Source of the DNA: Kroppenstedtia sanguinis | GTDB lineage: Bacteria > Bacillota > Bacilli > Thermoactinomycetales > DSM-45169 | Direction: 5' to 3' | DNA length: 64,000 nt | Assembly: GCF_050433445.1 (NCBI RefSeq) | Contig: NZ_JBNPXF010000003.1 | Coordinates: forward strand, 124,001-188,000 | Shown here: positions 16,455 through 24,962 of the stretch, piece after piece | Position numbering within the stretch: the first letter of the stretch is position 1 | Layout of the letters: each line of letters starts with the position of its first letter | Position numbers and translations under genes: made by a program | Notes under the pieces: model-generated | Seen by the model: only the letters and a program-made list of their open reading frames with translations | Database searches by the model: none | Told to the model about the DNA's origin: nothing

Positions 16455-17678
16455 ATGATTTCTTTCAAATTATCGTCGCATCAACAGCAAGTGAAGGATG
16501 TGGTGCACTGGTTCGCCGAAAATGAAATGCGTCCGATCTCCTTGGAAGCGGACCAGATGGGAAGAGTGCCGGATGATTGGCTGCAAAAGATCAATCAGCT
16601 GGGAATCCAGTTGAATACATCCTCCTTCGGTGAAGAGCAAAAGAGTTCGCAGAAGAATGGCAATGGCAAAAAGGAAAAGTCGGAGCGTCAGGCCAACCGG
16701 TTGGCGGTGATCGCGACAGAGGAGCTCGGGTGGGGAGATCCAGCTATCGCATTGACCCTTCCCGGTCCGGGATTGGGAGGGCCGCCGGTGCAGTCCAGCG
16801 GTACACCGGAGCAGAAGGAACGTTTTTTATCCATCTTTTCGAAGGATGAGCCGCCTCGGTGGGGTGCCTATGCATTGACTGAGCCGGAGGCGGGATCCGA
16901 TGTCTCTGGAATCCGAACCACTGCCCAAAAAACAAACGGCGGGTATATTCTCAACGGACAAAAAATCTTTATCACCAATGGGAGTCGGGCTTCCTGGGTG
17001 GTTGTATTTGCCACGATCGACCGAAGCTTGGGACGCGCCGGCCATCGTGCCTTCGTCGTTGAAAAGGGCACACCTGGTTTTCGTTGTACCCGTCTAGCTG
17101 AAAAAATGGGCATCCGTGCCTCGGAGACGGCGGAGTTGTTGTTGGAGGATTGTTTCGTACCGGAGGAGAATCTTCTTGGAGGCGAATCCTACTATGAAAA
17201 TCGAGGTTCCGGACCGTCGGGGTTTCGGGTGGCGATGAAAACCTTTGACAATACCCGGCCCATCGTGGCCGCGATGGCCATCGGAATCGCCCGGGCCGCC
17301 TTTGAATATACATGGGATCTGGTACGGAAAGAGTATCCGAAGCATGGACGTCTGTATCATTTGGCTTCCGAGAAGTTGGCCCGTGGGCAACTGGAGATCG
17401 AGGCCGCCCGTCTGCTCACCTGGGAGGCGGCATGGAAAGCCGATATCGGTCAGTCCAATGCCAAGGAAGCAGCCATGTGTAAAGCCCACTCCGGCAAAAT
17501 TGCCCTGGAAGTATGTGCCGGATGTTTGGAACTGTTGGGTCCTGCCGGTTTGGATGGACAAATCGTGGAGAAGTTCTATCGGGATGCCAAGATCTTTGAC
17601 ATCTTTGAGGGGACCAATCAAGTTCAGCATCTGATTACGGCACGCCATCTCTATGAACCCCACGGAGTGCGGGTATGA
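16455..17678 (+). CDS. Acyl-CoA dehydrogenase with intact FAD/substrate signature
   Basis: A 407-residue ACAD. It keeps the ALTEPEAGSDVSGIRTTA motif, the ITNGSRASWVVVFAT strand, and the FDIFEGTNQVQHLITARHL C-terminal segment that normally positions FAD and the catalytic Glu region. An insertion rich in Lys/Asn/Ser is present near residues 55-75 (KSSQKNGNGKKEKSE), unusual for the family. AAAGGAGGGACGCCTG leads into the ATG at 16455, fifteen bases after the previous stop. The pairing of a normal and a diverged ACAD in tandem recalls heteromeric ACADs of steroid side-chain degradation, but this is inference. Confidence 0.9.
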   Translation: MISFKLSSHQQQVKDVVHWFAENEMRPISLEADQMGRVPDDWLQKINQLGIQLNTSSFGEEQKSSQKNGNGKKEKSERQANRLAVIATEELGWGDPAIALTLPGPGLGGPPVQSSGTPEQKERFLSIFSKDEPPRWGAYALTEPEAGSDVSGIRTTAQKTNGGYILNGQKIFITNGSRASWVVVFATIDRSLGRAGHRAFVVEKGTPGFRCTRLAEKMGIRASETAELLLEDCFVPEENLLGGESYYENRGSGPSGFRVAMKTFDNTRPIVAAMAIGIARAAFEYTWDLVRKEYPKHGRLYHLASEKLARGQLEIEAARLLTWEAAWKADIGQSNAKEAAMCKAHSGKIALEVCAGCLELLGPAGLDGQIVEKFYRDAKIFDIFEGTNQVQHLITARHLYEPHGVRV

Positions 17679-17805
17679 CGAGGGGATGGACGATCCTGGC
17701 ACTCTGACCCCAATGTTTTTAAGGAGGTGGTGTAGCGAAAGAGATCTTCCACCCCCCTCGTTTTTGAGTCAGTTTATTTCTATCCAAGAGAGAGGAGAAT
17801 GCCAA

Positions 17806-18171
17806 ATGGCTAAAAGTATAGATGATTACACTCTGGAGGAAGCTTGGGAAAAAATCGAAACGGCCCTGAATGAAAATCCGAAGCCAATCGAAGGAATGAA
17901 TAACGTTTATCAATTTGACATCTCTGGAGAAGATGGGGGCAGTTATCAACTTCATCTTGCTGACAACCAAGCAAAGGTAAAGGAAGGAGCCCCCTCTGAG
18001 GCGGATTGCACGCTACAAATGGCGTTGTCTGATTTCAAGGAGATGCTGCTGGGGAAATTAAACGGGACCGCAGCCTTTATGTCTGGAAGGCTGAAAGTGA
18101 AAGGAAATATCGGGTTGGCCATGAAAATGGAAAATATTCTGCGTCAATACGACGTCAAGGAACATATCTGA
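17806..18171 (+). CDS. SCP2 sterol-binding domain protein
   Basis: A 121-residue stand-alone SCP2 domain. Typical segments are the central YQFDISGEDGGSYQLHLAD, the turn APSEADCTLQMALSDFKEML and the end KLNGTAAFMSGRLKVKGNIG. The fold makes a hydrophobic tunnel for acyl-CoA or lipid. ATG at 17806 follows AGAGGAG at eight bases; the open frame reaches back to 17653 but overlaps the previous gene. It lies inside the beta-oxidation cluster and probably carries or presents acyl-CoA. Confidence 0.88.
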   Translation: MAKSIDDYTLEEAWEKIETALNENPKPIEGMNNVYQFDISGEDGGSYQLHLADNQAKVKEGAPSEADCTLQMALSDFKEMLLGKLNGTAAFMSGRLKVKGNIGLAMKMENILRQYDVKEHI

Positions 18172-18263
18172 ATGGGATGGCCCGGTGTTCCGCCGGGTCC
18201 CTCCTTTCCTAGGGATGTTGAAATCTGAATACATGCAGTCTTTGGTCAATAAGGAAATGGATC

Positions 18264-18394
18264 TAGTGCCTTCTCGGGATGTGGAAAATCATAGAAGGGT
18301 GGAGCCTTTGCGCTCTTTGCAAGAGATCGGAGCCGCCTCACCATCCTGTCCCACCCCACTAAAAAAAAGATCAAGGTTGCCTGAAGGGGCATTT
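18264..18394. repeat. Second-family repeat with shared hairpin core
   Basis: It runs from TAGTGCCTTCTCGGGATGTG to CCTGAAGGGGCATTTA. The core is GAGCCTTTGCGCTCTTTGC followed by AAGAGATCGGAGCC. The AAAGATCAAGGTTGCCTGAA arm is the inverse of the left arm at 6150. No coding frame fits this gap. Confidence 0.75.
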
Positions 18395-18425
18395 AGCAGC
18401 ATTGTGCTACTTTGCGTTTGATGAC

Positions 18426-18470
18426 GGTCGGGATGGGGGTTCACATTTCGGCGTCAAAGTTTTGACGAGC
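18426..18470. repeat. Short repeat related to 14777-14815
   Basis: GTCGGGATGGGGGTTCAC, then GGCGTCAAAGTTTTGACG, is repeated in inverse orientation near 14777-14815. It contains the small palindrome CGTCAAAGTTTTGACG. Confidence 0.55.
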
Positions 18471-18594
18471 CAAAGATGTTCCATGTGAAATCCAACCCTT
18501 CCTGTGAACGGTTTTTTCGCAACACTTCTAGGGACTGGAAAGTACCGGGTGACGAGTGTTCACCGGCTGTACAACGAACGGGGGAGGAGAAAAT

Positions 18595-19428
18595 ATGAGT
18601 CTGCCGCTGGAAGGAAAGGTGGCATTGGTAACCGGGGCATCCAGGGGATTGGGCAGGACCGACGCCTTGACGCTGGCTGCAGCCGGTGCGGATGTGGTGG
18701 TCACCGATATTTTAATCGAAGAGGATGAAAATCTGGAGCAAACCTCAGAAAAGTGGGGGCCCATCGCCCAAGTGATGGCCCAGTCACAAGCGGTGTACAC
18801 TCAATCCACGGCGGAGAAAATCCGAGAGATGGGTCGAGAGTCCGCCGCGTTTCGAATGGATGTGACGGATCGAGAAGAGGTCCAATCAGTCATGACCCAA
18901 GTAAAGGACCAATTCGGTCGGATTGATATTTTGATCAACAACGCCGGCACATTGGATCACACGGCTCGCCTGGAAGATCAGAATGATGATTTCTGGGAGC
19001 GTGATCTCCGTGTCAACCTGACAGGGGCTTACAATTGTTCGAAGGCAGTTTGGCCCTATATGAAAGAGCAAAAATGGGGCCGAATCATCAATATGGCCTC
19101 TGTCGTGGGTACCTTAGGGGGATTTGGACAGGCGAGTTATTCCACGACCAAGGCCGGTGTACTGGGATTGACCAAGTCATTAGCCTTGGAAGGGGCCAGG
19201 CATGATATCACTGTCAATGCCATTGTTCCTGGAATTATCAATACGGAAGCCTTCCGCATGAGCAATCCAAAGATGAGTGAACGAATGATTGCCCGGACAG
19301 CCTTTAAACGACCTGGAGAACCAGAGGATATCGCCCATGCTATCGCATTTCTCGTTTCGGATCAGGCCTCCTATATCACTGGAGTCGGCTTGCCGGTAGC
19401 GGGGGGAATCGACTTGTTCACCTTTTGA
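18595..19428 (+). CDS. SDR-family 3-hydroxyacyl-CoA dehydrogenase-like protein
   Basis: A 277-residue short-chain dehydrogenase. The cofactor loop is VTGASRGLGRTDAL, the acidic residue after strand two is VVTDI (NAD preference), NNAG is present, and the catalytic Ser-Tyr-Lys set lies in MASVVGTLGGFGQ and YSTTKAG. A 30-residue insertion (LIEEDENLEQTSEKWGPIAQ region) follows strand two, a feature shared with some hydroxyacyl-CoA SDRs. In this operon it most likely performs the third step of beta-oxidation, replacing FadB-type dehydrogenase. Start ATG 18595 follows GGGGGAGGAG. Confidence 0.85.
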   Translation: MSLPLEGKVALVTGASRGLGRTDALTLAAAGADVVVTDILIEEDENLEQTSEKWGPIAQVMAQSQAVYTQSTAEKIREMGRESAAFRMDVTDREEVQSVMTQVKDQFGRIDILINNAGTLDHTARLEDQNDDFWERDLRVNLTGAYNCSKAVWPYMKEQKWGRIINMASVVGTLGGFGQASYSTTKAGVLGLTKSLALEGARHDITVNAIVPGIINTEAFRMSNPKMSERMIARTAFKRPGEPEDIAHAIAFLVSDQASYITGVGLPVAGGIDLFTF

Positions 19429-19456
19429 CATCGGGGCTATGAGTGAGGTGGAAAGG

Positions 19457-20620
19457 ATGAAAAATGTGCGGGATCAGGATGCGGTCATTATCGATGCGAT
19501 CCGAACCCCTTTCGGACGGAAGAAGGGTTCTCTTGCTGGTACACGGCCGGATGAAATGGCTGCCTCTCTCCTCAAGGAGTTGGTCAGCCGAAACGATCTG
19601 GATCCTTCCGAAGTGGAAGATATCAAGATGGGCTGTGTCACCCAGATCGGGGAACAAGGTCTCAACATTGGCCGTATGGCTGGGTTGATCGCTGGCTTTC
19701 CCGTGGAAGTGTGCGGTGTCAGCGTCAACCGGATGTGTGCATCCAGCCTGGAGACCCTGGCTCAGGGGGCCCACGCGATCATGGCGGGGATGTCCGATTG
19801 TGTCATTGCAGCCGGCGTGGAAAGTATGAACCGGGTTCCCATGGGAAGTGATGGAGGCCAATTCAGCGACCTGTTATTGAATCAACATAGGATCATTCCT
19901 CAGGGTCTTTCTGCAGAATTGATCGCAGATCGATGGGATCTTTCCAGAGAGGAACTGGATCGCTTCTCTCTGCAAAGCCATGAGCGGGCAGTGCAGGCTC
20001 AAAGAGAAGGGCGCTTTGACCGGGAGATCGTCCCGATCGAAGGGAAAAACCTGGAGGGAGAAACGATCCGCCTCGAGGCAGATGAGACTCCGAGACCCAA
20101 TACCAATTTGGACTTGTTGGCAGAGTTGAAGCCCTCCTTCCGGCCAGATGGCAAAGTGACAGCGGGCAACTCCAGTCAAATTAGCGACGGGGCAGCCGCT
20201 GTTCTCCTTACTTCCCGGAAAAAGGCGGCTTCTCTCGGATTGGCTCCCCGGGCGAGAGTCGTGGCGACGGCGACGGCGGGGGTGGATCCGGAAATCATGT
20301 TGACGGGGATCATTCCGGTCACTCATCAGGTGTTGCAACGAGCCGGGTTGTCTCTGGATGAGATCGATGTGTTTGAAGTGAATGAGGCTTTTGCCTCGGT
20401 GGTATCGGCTTGGCAACGGGAGATCGGTCCCGATCCGGAGAAGGTGAATCCCAATGGCGGAGCTATCGCCCTCGGCCATCCTCTCGGTGCTAGCGGCGCC
20501 CGGCTGACAGCTTCCTTGGTCAACGAGCTGGAGCGACGGGAAGGTCGTTACGGGCTGGTTACCCTATGTATCGGATTCGGCATGGCTCTGGCGGTGATCG
20601 TGGAACGGGAGGAATCATGA
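19457..20620 (+). CDS. Acetyl-CoA acyltransferase (thiolase)
   Basis: A 387-residue thiolase performing the final cleavage of 3-ketoacyl-CoA. The nucleophile is in VNRMCASSLETLAQ, the catalytic His in GGAIALGHPLGASGAR and the second Cys in LVTLCIGFGMALAVI; the last loop reads CIGFGMA instead of the common C-G-G-G-G-G/M form. The NEAFA motif is intact. GAGGTGG lies seven bases before the ATG at 19457, so I prefer it to the ATG at 19439. The stop codon overlaps the start of the crotonase gene. Confidence 0.93.
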   Translation: MKNVRDQDAVIIDAIRTPFGRKKGSLAGTRPDEMAASLLKELVSRNDLDPSEVEDIKMGCVTQIGEQGLNIGRMAGLIAGFPVEVCGVSVNRMCASSLETLAQGAHAIMAGMSDCVIAAGVESMNRVPMGSDGGQFSDLLLNQHRIIPQGLSAELIADRWDLSREELDRFSLQSHERAVQAQREGRFDREIVPIEGKNLEGETIRLEADETPRPNTNLDLLAELKPSFRPDGKVTAGNSSQISDGAAAVLLTSRKKAASLGLAPRARVVATATAGVDPEIMLTGIIPVTHQVLQRAGLSLDEIDVFEVNEAFASVVSAWQREIGPDPEKVNPNGGAIALGHPLGASGARLTASLVNELERREGRYGLVTLCIGFGMALAVIVEREES

Positions 20621-21405
20621 TGGAAACTCCGAACTGCAAATGGGAGATTCGGGAGCGGGTGGCGGTGATCACGATTGATCGTCCCCCGATGAATACGTTA
20701 AGCCAAGGGACGCTGTTTGAATTGGAAGGGATTCTGGATCAGGTGGAATCGGATGAAGCGGTGGGTTGTCTTCTCATCACCGGAGCAGGGGATCGGATGT
20801 TCTCCGCCGGTGCGGATGTCGCTGAGTTCGGGGAAATGGGTGGAGATCGGGAAACTGCGGAAAAGATTTTGAAACGGATGCATGATCTGTTCAACCGGAT
20901 CGAAGCCTTCCCCAAACCCGTACTCGCCTGTCTCAACGGGAAAGCTCTCGGTGGGGGAAATGAATTGCAGATGGCTTGCCATCTGACGATCGCCGCTGAC
21001 ACGGCGGAATTAGGGCTGCCGGAGGTGAGGTTGGGCATCATCCCCGGGTATGGTGGAACCCAGCGACTTCCCCGGTTGATCGGCCGCCGGCGAGCTCTGG
21101 AACTGATGCTGAGTGGCCGTCGGATCTCCGCCCAGATCGCTCTCGAGTATGGATGTATCAACCGGACGGCACCACAAGAACAGGTGCGGGAAGAGGCCTT
21201 CCAATGGGCCAAAGAGCTGGCCGCCGGTCCGCCGATCGCAATGAAGGGCATCCTGGACGCTGTGGTCAGAGGATCGGAAGCAGACTTGTCCCAAGGATTA
21301 TCCATCGAACGGGAGAATATGCTGTCTGTCATCGGGACCGAGGATGCCATCGAAGGAGTGACCGCTTTCTTTACCAAGCGGGAACCGTCTTTTAAGGGCA
21401 AATGA
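20620..21405 (+). CDS. Enoyl-CoA hydratase/isomerase
   Basis: A 261-residue crotonase. It shows VITIDRPPMNTLS at the start, the oxyanion-hole segment FSAGADVAEFGEMGG, the second oxyanion strand NGKALGGGNELQMAC, and the catalytic Glu pair region LPEVRLGIIPGYGGTQRLPR. It hydrates 2-enoyl-CoA in beta-oxidation. Two adjacent ATGs (20617, 20620) both overlap the thiolase stop; the second stands seven bases from GGGAGG. Last gene of the operon, followed by a strong terminator. Confidence 0.93.
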   Translation: METPNCKWEIRERVAVITIDRPPMNTLSQGTLFELEGILDQVESDEAVGCLLITGAGDRMFSAGADVAEFGEMGGDRETAEKILKRMHDLFNRIEAFPKPVLACLNGKALGGGNELQMACHLTIAADTAELGLPEVRLGIIPGYGGTQRLPRLIGRRRALELMLSGRRISAQIALEYGCINRTAPQEQVREEAFQWAKELAAGPPIAMKGILDAVVRGSEADLSQGLSIERENMLSVIGTEDAIEGVTAFFTKREPSFKGK

Positions 21406-21416
21406 TGATCTGTTGA

Positions 21417-21449
21417 GAGGCTACGGAAATTTTCCGTAGCCTCTTTTTT
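21417..21449 (+). terminator. Rho-independent terminator of the beta-oxidation operon
   Basis: GAGGCTACGGAAA pairs with TTTCCGTAGCCTC and is followed by TTTTTT. Confidence 0.92.
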
Positions 21450-21539
21450 GGCGGAATAGATGGTAGATCCATCCTCTGAATTGGGCTACAAAGTCCAACC
21501 GAATCACCTCTACTTTCATAGATTGATAGAAGGGATGAT

Positions 21540-21656
21540 GCCAAACGGCGAAAAAACTGGTGATCGATCCGGGCCTGGGATGGACGCGTCAATTGCGAGT
21601 ACGAACGTCAAGGGTCAGGGTGCAAGTTGGGGTTTCTCCCGGCGTTCCCATGTGTA
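21540..21656 (+). pseudogene. Remnant of an amidase-like gene
   Basis: One frame reads KKLVIDPGLGWTRQ, similar to the opening of Amidase_3 enzymes (KIFIDPGHGG at 5297), but the zinc His is lost and the frame stops at 21656. The part from 21574 to 21650 is repeated at 25878-25956. I take it as a relic upstream of the GHL10 gene. Confidence 0.5.
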
Positions 21657-21727
21657 AGCCCGCTTGAATCAAATGAAGGCCCTGGGGATCCCCGACGTTT
21701 TATCATTTATAAGTAAGGAGAGGGTGC

Positions 21728-23413
21728 ATGTTGACACACGCCCCGGTCTATAAGCGACAATTCCGTGCCGTCTGGGTGGCCACTGTCGGAAACCGCGACT
21801 GGCCCTCTTCCCCCACTCTTTCAATCACTCAGCAACAGGAAGAATGGAGGCACCTTTTGGACTTCATCCAGGGGATGAATCTGAATGCGGTTATTCTCCA
21901 AGTCCGACCCATGGCGGATACTTTTTACCCCAGTAAGATCAATCCCTGGTCCCGGTATTTGACCGGCACTCAAGGAAAAGACCCTGGATATGATCCACTC
22001 GCTTTTATGCTGGAAGAGGCTCATCGGCGCAATCTGGAATTTCACGCCTGGTTTAATCCTTTTCGCGTCAGCTCGGAGGCTCGGCTGGAGTCCCTGGTTC
22101 CTGATCATCCGGCACGCCGTCATCCAGACTGGGTGGTCACTTATGGTGGACAGTTGTATTACGATCCGGGTATCCCTGAGGTGAGGGAGCATGTGACGGA
22201 GAGCATACTTGAAGTGGTCAACCGGTATGAAATCGATGCAGTTCACATGGATGATTATTTTTATCCTTACCCGGTGGAGGGTGAACCTTTTCCCGACGAC
22301 GAGACTTGCCGACGCTATAGACAGGACCAGTTTGCCGACAAGGGAGATTGGCGAAGGGAAAATGTGAATCGGTTCATCAGTGGTCTCTCGAAGAGAATCC
22401 GGCAATTGAAACCGAAATTGAAATTTGGAATCAGCCCCTTTGGCATCTGGCGCAATCGTTCCACAGATCCGACGGGATCGGATACCTCCGGATTGCAGAG
22501 CTTCGATGATCTTTATGTAGATACCCGCACCTGGATTCGGCAAGGTTGGCTGGATTATGTGGTTCCTCAAGTATACTGGCATATCGGGTATCCTCCGGCG
22601 GCCTATGAAAAGCTGGTGGATTGGTGGAGCGGGGAAGTTCAGGGGCATCCCCTTCACCTTTATATCGGTCATGCCGTCTACAAAATCGGACAAGATCATG
22701 AGGCTTGGGACAACCCGGAGGAGATGACAGATCAATTGAACAGAAACCAGCCCTATTCGGAGGTGAAGGGGAGTGTCTTCTTCGCGATTTCCGACTTATC
22801 GCGAAATCCTCTGGGGATTCGGGATCGACTGGCAACGGATTTCTTTCGCTATCCGGCCCTGATTCCAACCCTTCCCCGCTTGGACTCACCTGCCCCGCCA
22901 GCCCCCCGCATTCAGTCGGTCCAACGCGTCTCCGATGGGGTGCAGATCCAATGGAGAGATGATTCCGCGGACACCGTCTATCTGGTGCTCTATCGTTTGG
23001 GTGACGGGGACAAGGAGGATCGAGAGGATCCTCGGAACATCCGGTTTTTGCTTAGGAAACAGGGAAATTCCTCCACGGTAATAGATCCCACGGCGACTCC
23101 AGGACAGGTCTGGATCTATTTGCTGACCGCAGTCAACTCTTCGCATCATGAGAGTCCACCCAGCAACCCGGTTCGATTGTTACCCCTGTACAAAGTGATC
23201 GCTGGTTCTTTTCAAGAGTTGGAGAATGCCCAAGCGCGAAAAAAACATCTGGAAGAGAAGGGAATCTCGGCGACGATCCTTGAAACCCAGTTGGATCAAG
23301 AGAAGCTTTACCGGGTACAGGTAGGGGCCTTCAGCCAACGCTCCAATGCAGAGGATAGGTTGAAAGAGATTCAGGAGCTGGGCATCACCGATGGGTTTAT
23401 CCTGTACGAATAA
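21728..23413 (+). CDS. GHL10-type glycoside hydrolase with C-terminal SPOR domain
   Basis: A 561-residue protein. Residues 10-340 match the glycosyl-hydrolase-like 10 family (formerly DUF187): FRAVWVATVGNRDWPS, NAVILQVRPMADTFYPS, FHAWFNPFRVS, AVHMDDYFYPYP and the late WLDYVVPQVYWHIGYP. Residues 395-480 look like a fibronectin type III module, and 485-561 form a SPOR domain (YKVIAGSFQELENAQ, YRVQVGAFSQRSNAED) that should hold it to denuded peptidoglycan. No signal peptide is visible. The ATG at 21728 follows AAGGAGAGGGTGC. The SPOR-coding end is duplicated at 25997-26159. Such enzymes may cut peptidoglycan; the activity here is not shown. Confidence 0.88.
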   Translation: MLTHAPVYKRQFRAVWVATVGNRDWPSSPTLSITQQQEEWRHLLDFIQGMNLNAVILQVRPMADTFYPSKINPWSRYLTGTQGKDPGYDPLAFMLEEAHRRNLEFHAWFNPFRVSSEARLESLVPDHPARRHPDWVVTYGGQLYYDPGIPEVREHVTESILEVVNRYEIDAVHMDDYFYPYPVEGEPFPDDETCRRYRQDQFADKGDWRRENVNRFISGLSKRIRQLKPKLKFGISPFGIWRNRSTDPTGSDTSGLQSFDDLYVDTRTWIRQGWLDYVVPQVYWHIGYPPAAYEKLVDWWSGEVQGHPLHLYIGHAVYKIGQDHEAWDNPEEMTDQLNRNQPYSEVKGSVFFAISDLSRNPLGIRDRLATDFFRYPALIPTLPRLDSPAPPAPRIQSVQRVSDGVQIQWRDDSADTVYLVLYRLGDGDKEDREDPRNIRFLLRKQGNSSTVIDPTATPGQVWIYLLTAVNSSHHESPPSNPVRLLPLYKVIAGSFQELENAQARKKHLEEKGISATILETQLDQEKLYRVQVGAFSQRSNAEDRLKEIQELGITDGFILYE

Positions 23414-23819
23414 GGAATTCAATGTACTTGTCTAAGTGATCTTCGGGTACTAAATCTTCGATGGACACGAATTCAAATTCATTCTGTTGATGTTTATTTG
23501 AACGTAACATGTTTTGATGTCTTTCATCAGGGGATTGTTCCCAAAAGACAGGCTGTCGAGACTTTCTCGACAGGCTGTCGGAGTCTAACCTTTTGTGTCG
23601 GATCCATCTGGGTATGGTCCTTTTTAGAAGGAATGATTTTAAGCGAAGCTAGACGCTTGTGTAACCTTGTTGACAGCTACAGGCGTTCCACTGTTGCCAA
23701 GTGGTTTCGCCAATTGTGCAATAACGAAGGCTTTTTCTGCCTTGATTATTACACCGTCGATGGACGGTACAACCTAACCGCTGGTGCGACTTTACGTAGT
23801 TCCGGATTGATGAGGAACC
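23414..23819. other. Stretch with a strong hairpin and an unrecognised frame
   Basis: GACAGGCTGTCGAG (23549 on) pairs with CTCGACAGGCTGTC around ACTTT, with one mismatch in 14. A plus-strand frame of 109 codons (23498-23827) covers it but has no ribosome site or known motif; its end (DYYTVDGRYNLTAGATLR) vaguely resembles cell-wall repeat sequence. I regard it as decayed sequence. Confidence 0.4.
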
Positions 23820-23966
23820 CTATTTGAGATATTTTGTAAAATAAGCGGCTAAGAGCATCAATATAAATGCAAGCACCCATTTAATTAGAGCATATTCAAC
23901 AAAGAAGATCGGCACAATAACTAACGAGGAAAGAAATACAAAAATTGCGGTTGCATATCGTTTCAT
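23820..23966 (-). CDS. 48-residue two-helix membrane protein, candidate immunity protein
   Basis: On the minus strand an ATG at 23966 opens a 48-codon frame: MKRYATAIFVFLSSLVIVPI, then a Glu/Lys turn and a second hydrophobic run ending AAYFTKYLK. AAGGAGAGGG lies about ten bases upstream. It is 265 bases downstream of the halocin-C8-like precursor gene, with a terminator between them. Very small two-helix cationic membrane proteins commonly act as bacteriocin immunity factors, so this is my inferred role. Its base composition is as AT-rich as the precursor gene. Confidence 0.6.
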   Translation of the reverse strand: MKRYATAIFVFLSSLVIVPIFFVEYALIKWVLAFILMLLAAYFTKYLK

Positions 23967-24156
23967 TGAGATCCAACCCTCTCCTTTTTTTAATATTTTT
24001 ACGATGTAAATTAAAAAAACAAGACGCTTTTAGTTGTTGTCAGTTTTTTCAGCTTCTTTTAAGTGCTTGCAAATTTAAAATGCCTTTTCATTTCATCGTA
24101 CCTCATATTAGTAGTGTAAACAATATCGTCCTGCCAAGTCATTTGGGAAGGAGAGG

Positions 24157-24199
24157 ATAAAACAAAAGACCTGATTATTTTCTAGGTCTTTTGTTTTAT
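24157..24199. terminator. Bidirectional terminator
   Basis: ATAAAACAAAAGACCT pairs with AGGTCTTTTGTTTTAT, with T runs on both strands. It would end the minus-strand precursor gene and isolate the small membrane protein gene. Confidence 0.85.
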
Positions 24200-24230
24200 A
24201 TACAGTGTATTTTCGATACAACACATCAAC

Positions 24231-24962
24231 TTATGAACATTTACCTATGCAATAGTTTAGTTCGACTGCATATGCCAATAAGGCTGCCTCAACACAGATC
24301 GCACAGGTAGGCGGGGTTGCACACGCAGCACCACAAACAGTTGCAAAAACACCTATAGCCCAACTAGGAAGCCCTAAACTAGCTAAGCAGTTATTCATAC
24401 AACCAAAGAATCCTTGAGTGGATACCTCGTCTTCTGAGCATTGTCCTTCTATGTTAATTTCAGGAGCAGATGTTTTATCTACGTTTTTATCTATGACCAA
24501 TTCTCCATTTCTCCATATCTTTGCATTTCCTATTTCATCGTTTACATCAGATAAAACCATTTCTACTGTTTTCACTTTTTGCTTATCTTTATTGTAATAG
24601 AATTGGATTCCACTAGTTTTAACTGTCTGCCCGATATCTTTATAAGGGAAGGCAACGGTATACATACTCGTACCGTTATTTTTTAAATGTAAAACTGAGG
24701 ATTTTTTTAGATCAATATTACGTTTAGGAAGATGAGCCGAATATGATTTTAGGTCTTTGGAAGCCTTTTTTAATAGTTCTTTTTCCACCTCAGGATCTAT
24801 ATCAGCTTTCTGTGCAGCGAAACTCTCTAGTTGTTCTAACACTTTGCTCATGTCTGCTTTAGAAAGATCTTCTGCGGCATACGTTGTATTGGTAACAGTA
24901 GAAACAAAGACAACAGCAAGGGAGAGAACAAAAATTACTACTCTTGAAAATAGTCTTGACAT
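24231..24962 (-). CDS. Halocin-C8-like cysteine-rich bacteriocin precursor (candidate)
   Basis: A 243-residue secreted protein. Residues 1-29 are a signal peptide (RLFSRVVIFVLSLAVVF, ending NTTYAA). Residues 30-170 are a polar, lysine-rich region (SKVLEQLESFAAQKADIDPE). The last 70 residues change character: nine cysteines with Gly/Ala-rich hydrophobic helices (FFGCMNNCLASLGLPSWAIG, VCGAACATPPTCAICVEA, LNYCIGKCS). This layout, with a long N-terminal part and a Cys-rich 70-80 residue C-terminus, is that of halocin C8 precursors, where the N-part serves as immunity/leader. No transporter or processing protease is beside it. Codon use is strikingly AT-rich. Similarity is judged by eye, so function is a hypothesis. 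Confidence 0.55.
   Translation of the reverse strand: MSRLFSRVVIFVLSLAVVFVSTVTNTTYAAEDLSKADMSKVLEQLESFAAQKADIDPEVEKELLKKASKDLKSYSAHLPKRNIDLKKSSVLHLKNNGTSMYTVAFPYKDIGQTVKTSGIQFYYNKDKQKVKTVEMVLSDVNDEIGNAKIWRNGELVIDKNVDKTSAPEINIEGQCSEDEVSTQGFFGCMNNCLASLGLPSWAIGVFATVCGAACATPPTCAICVEAALLAYAVELNYCIGKCS

Noticed and set aside
23549..23582. Hairpin considered as terminator of the GHL10 gene
   Set aside because: It lies 136 bases after the stop and has no T run on the plus strand.
23498..23827. 109-codon frame next to the 23549 hairpin
   Set aside because: No ribosome site, odd composition, and it covers a near-perfect inverted repeat; likely decayed DNA.
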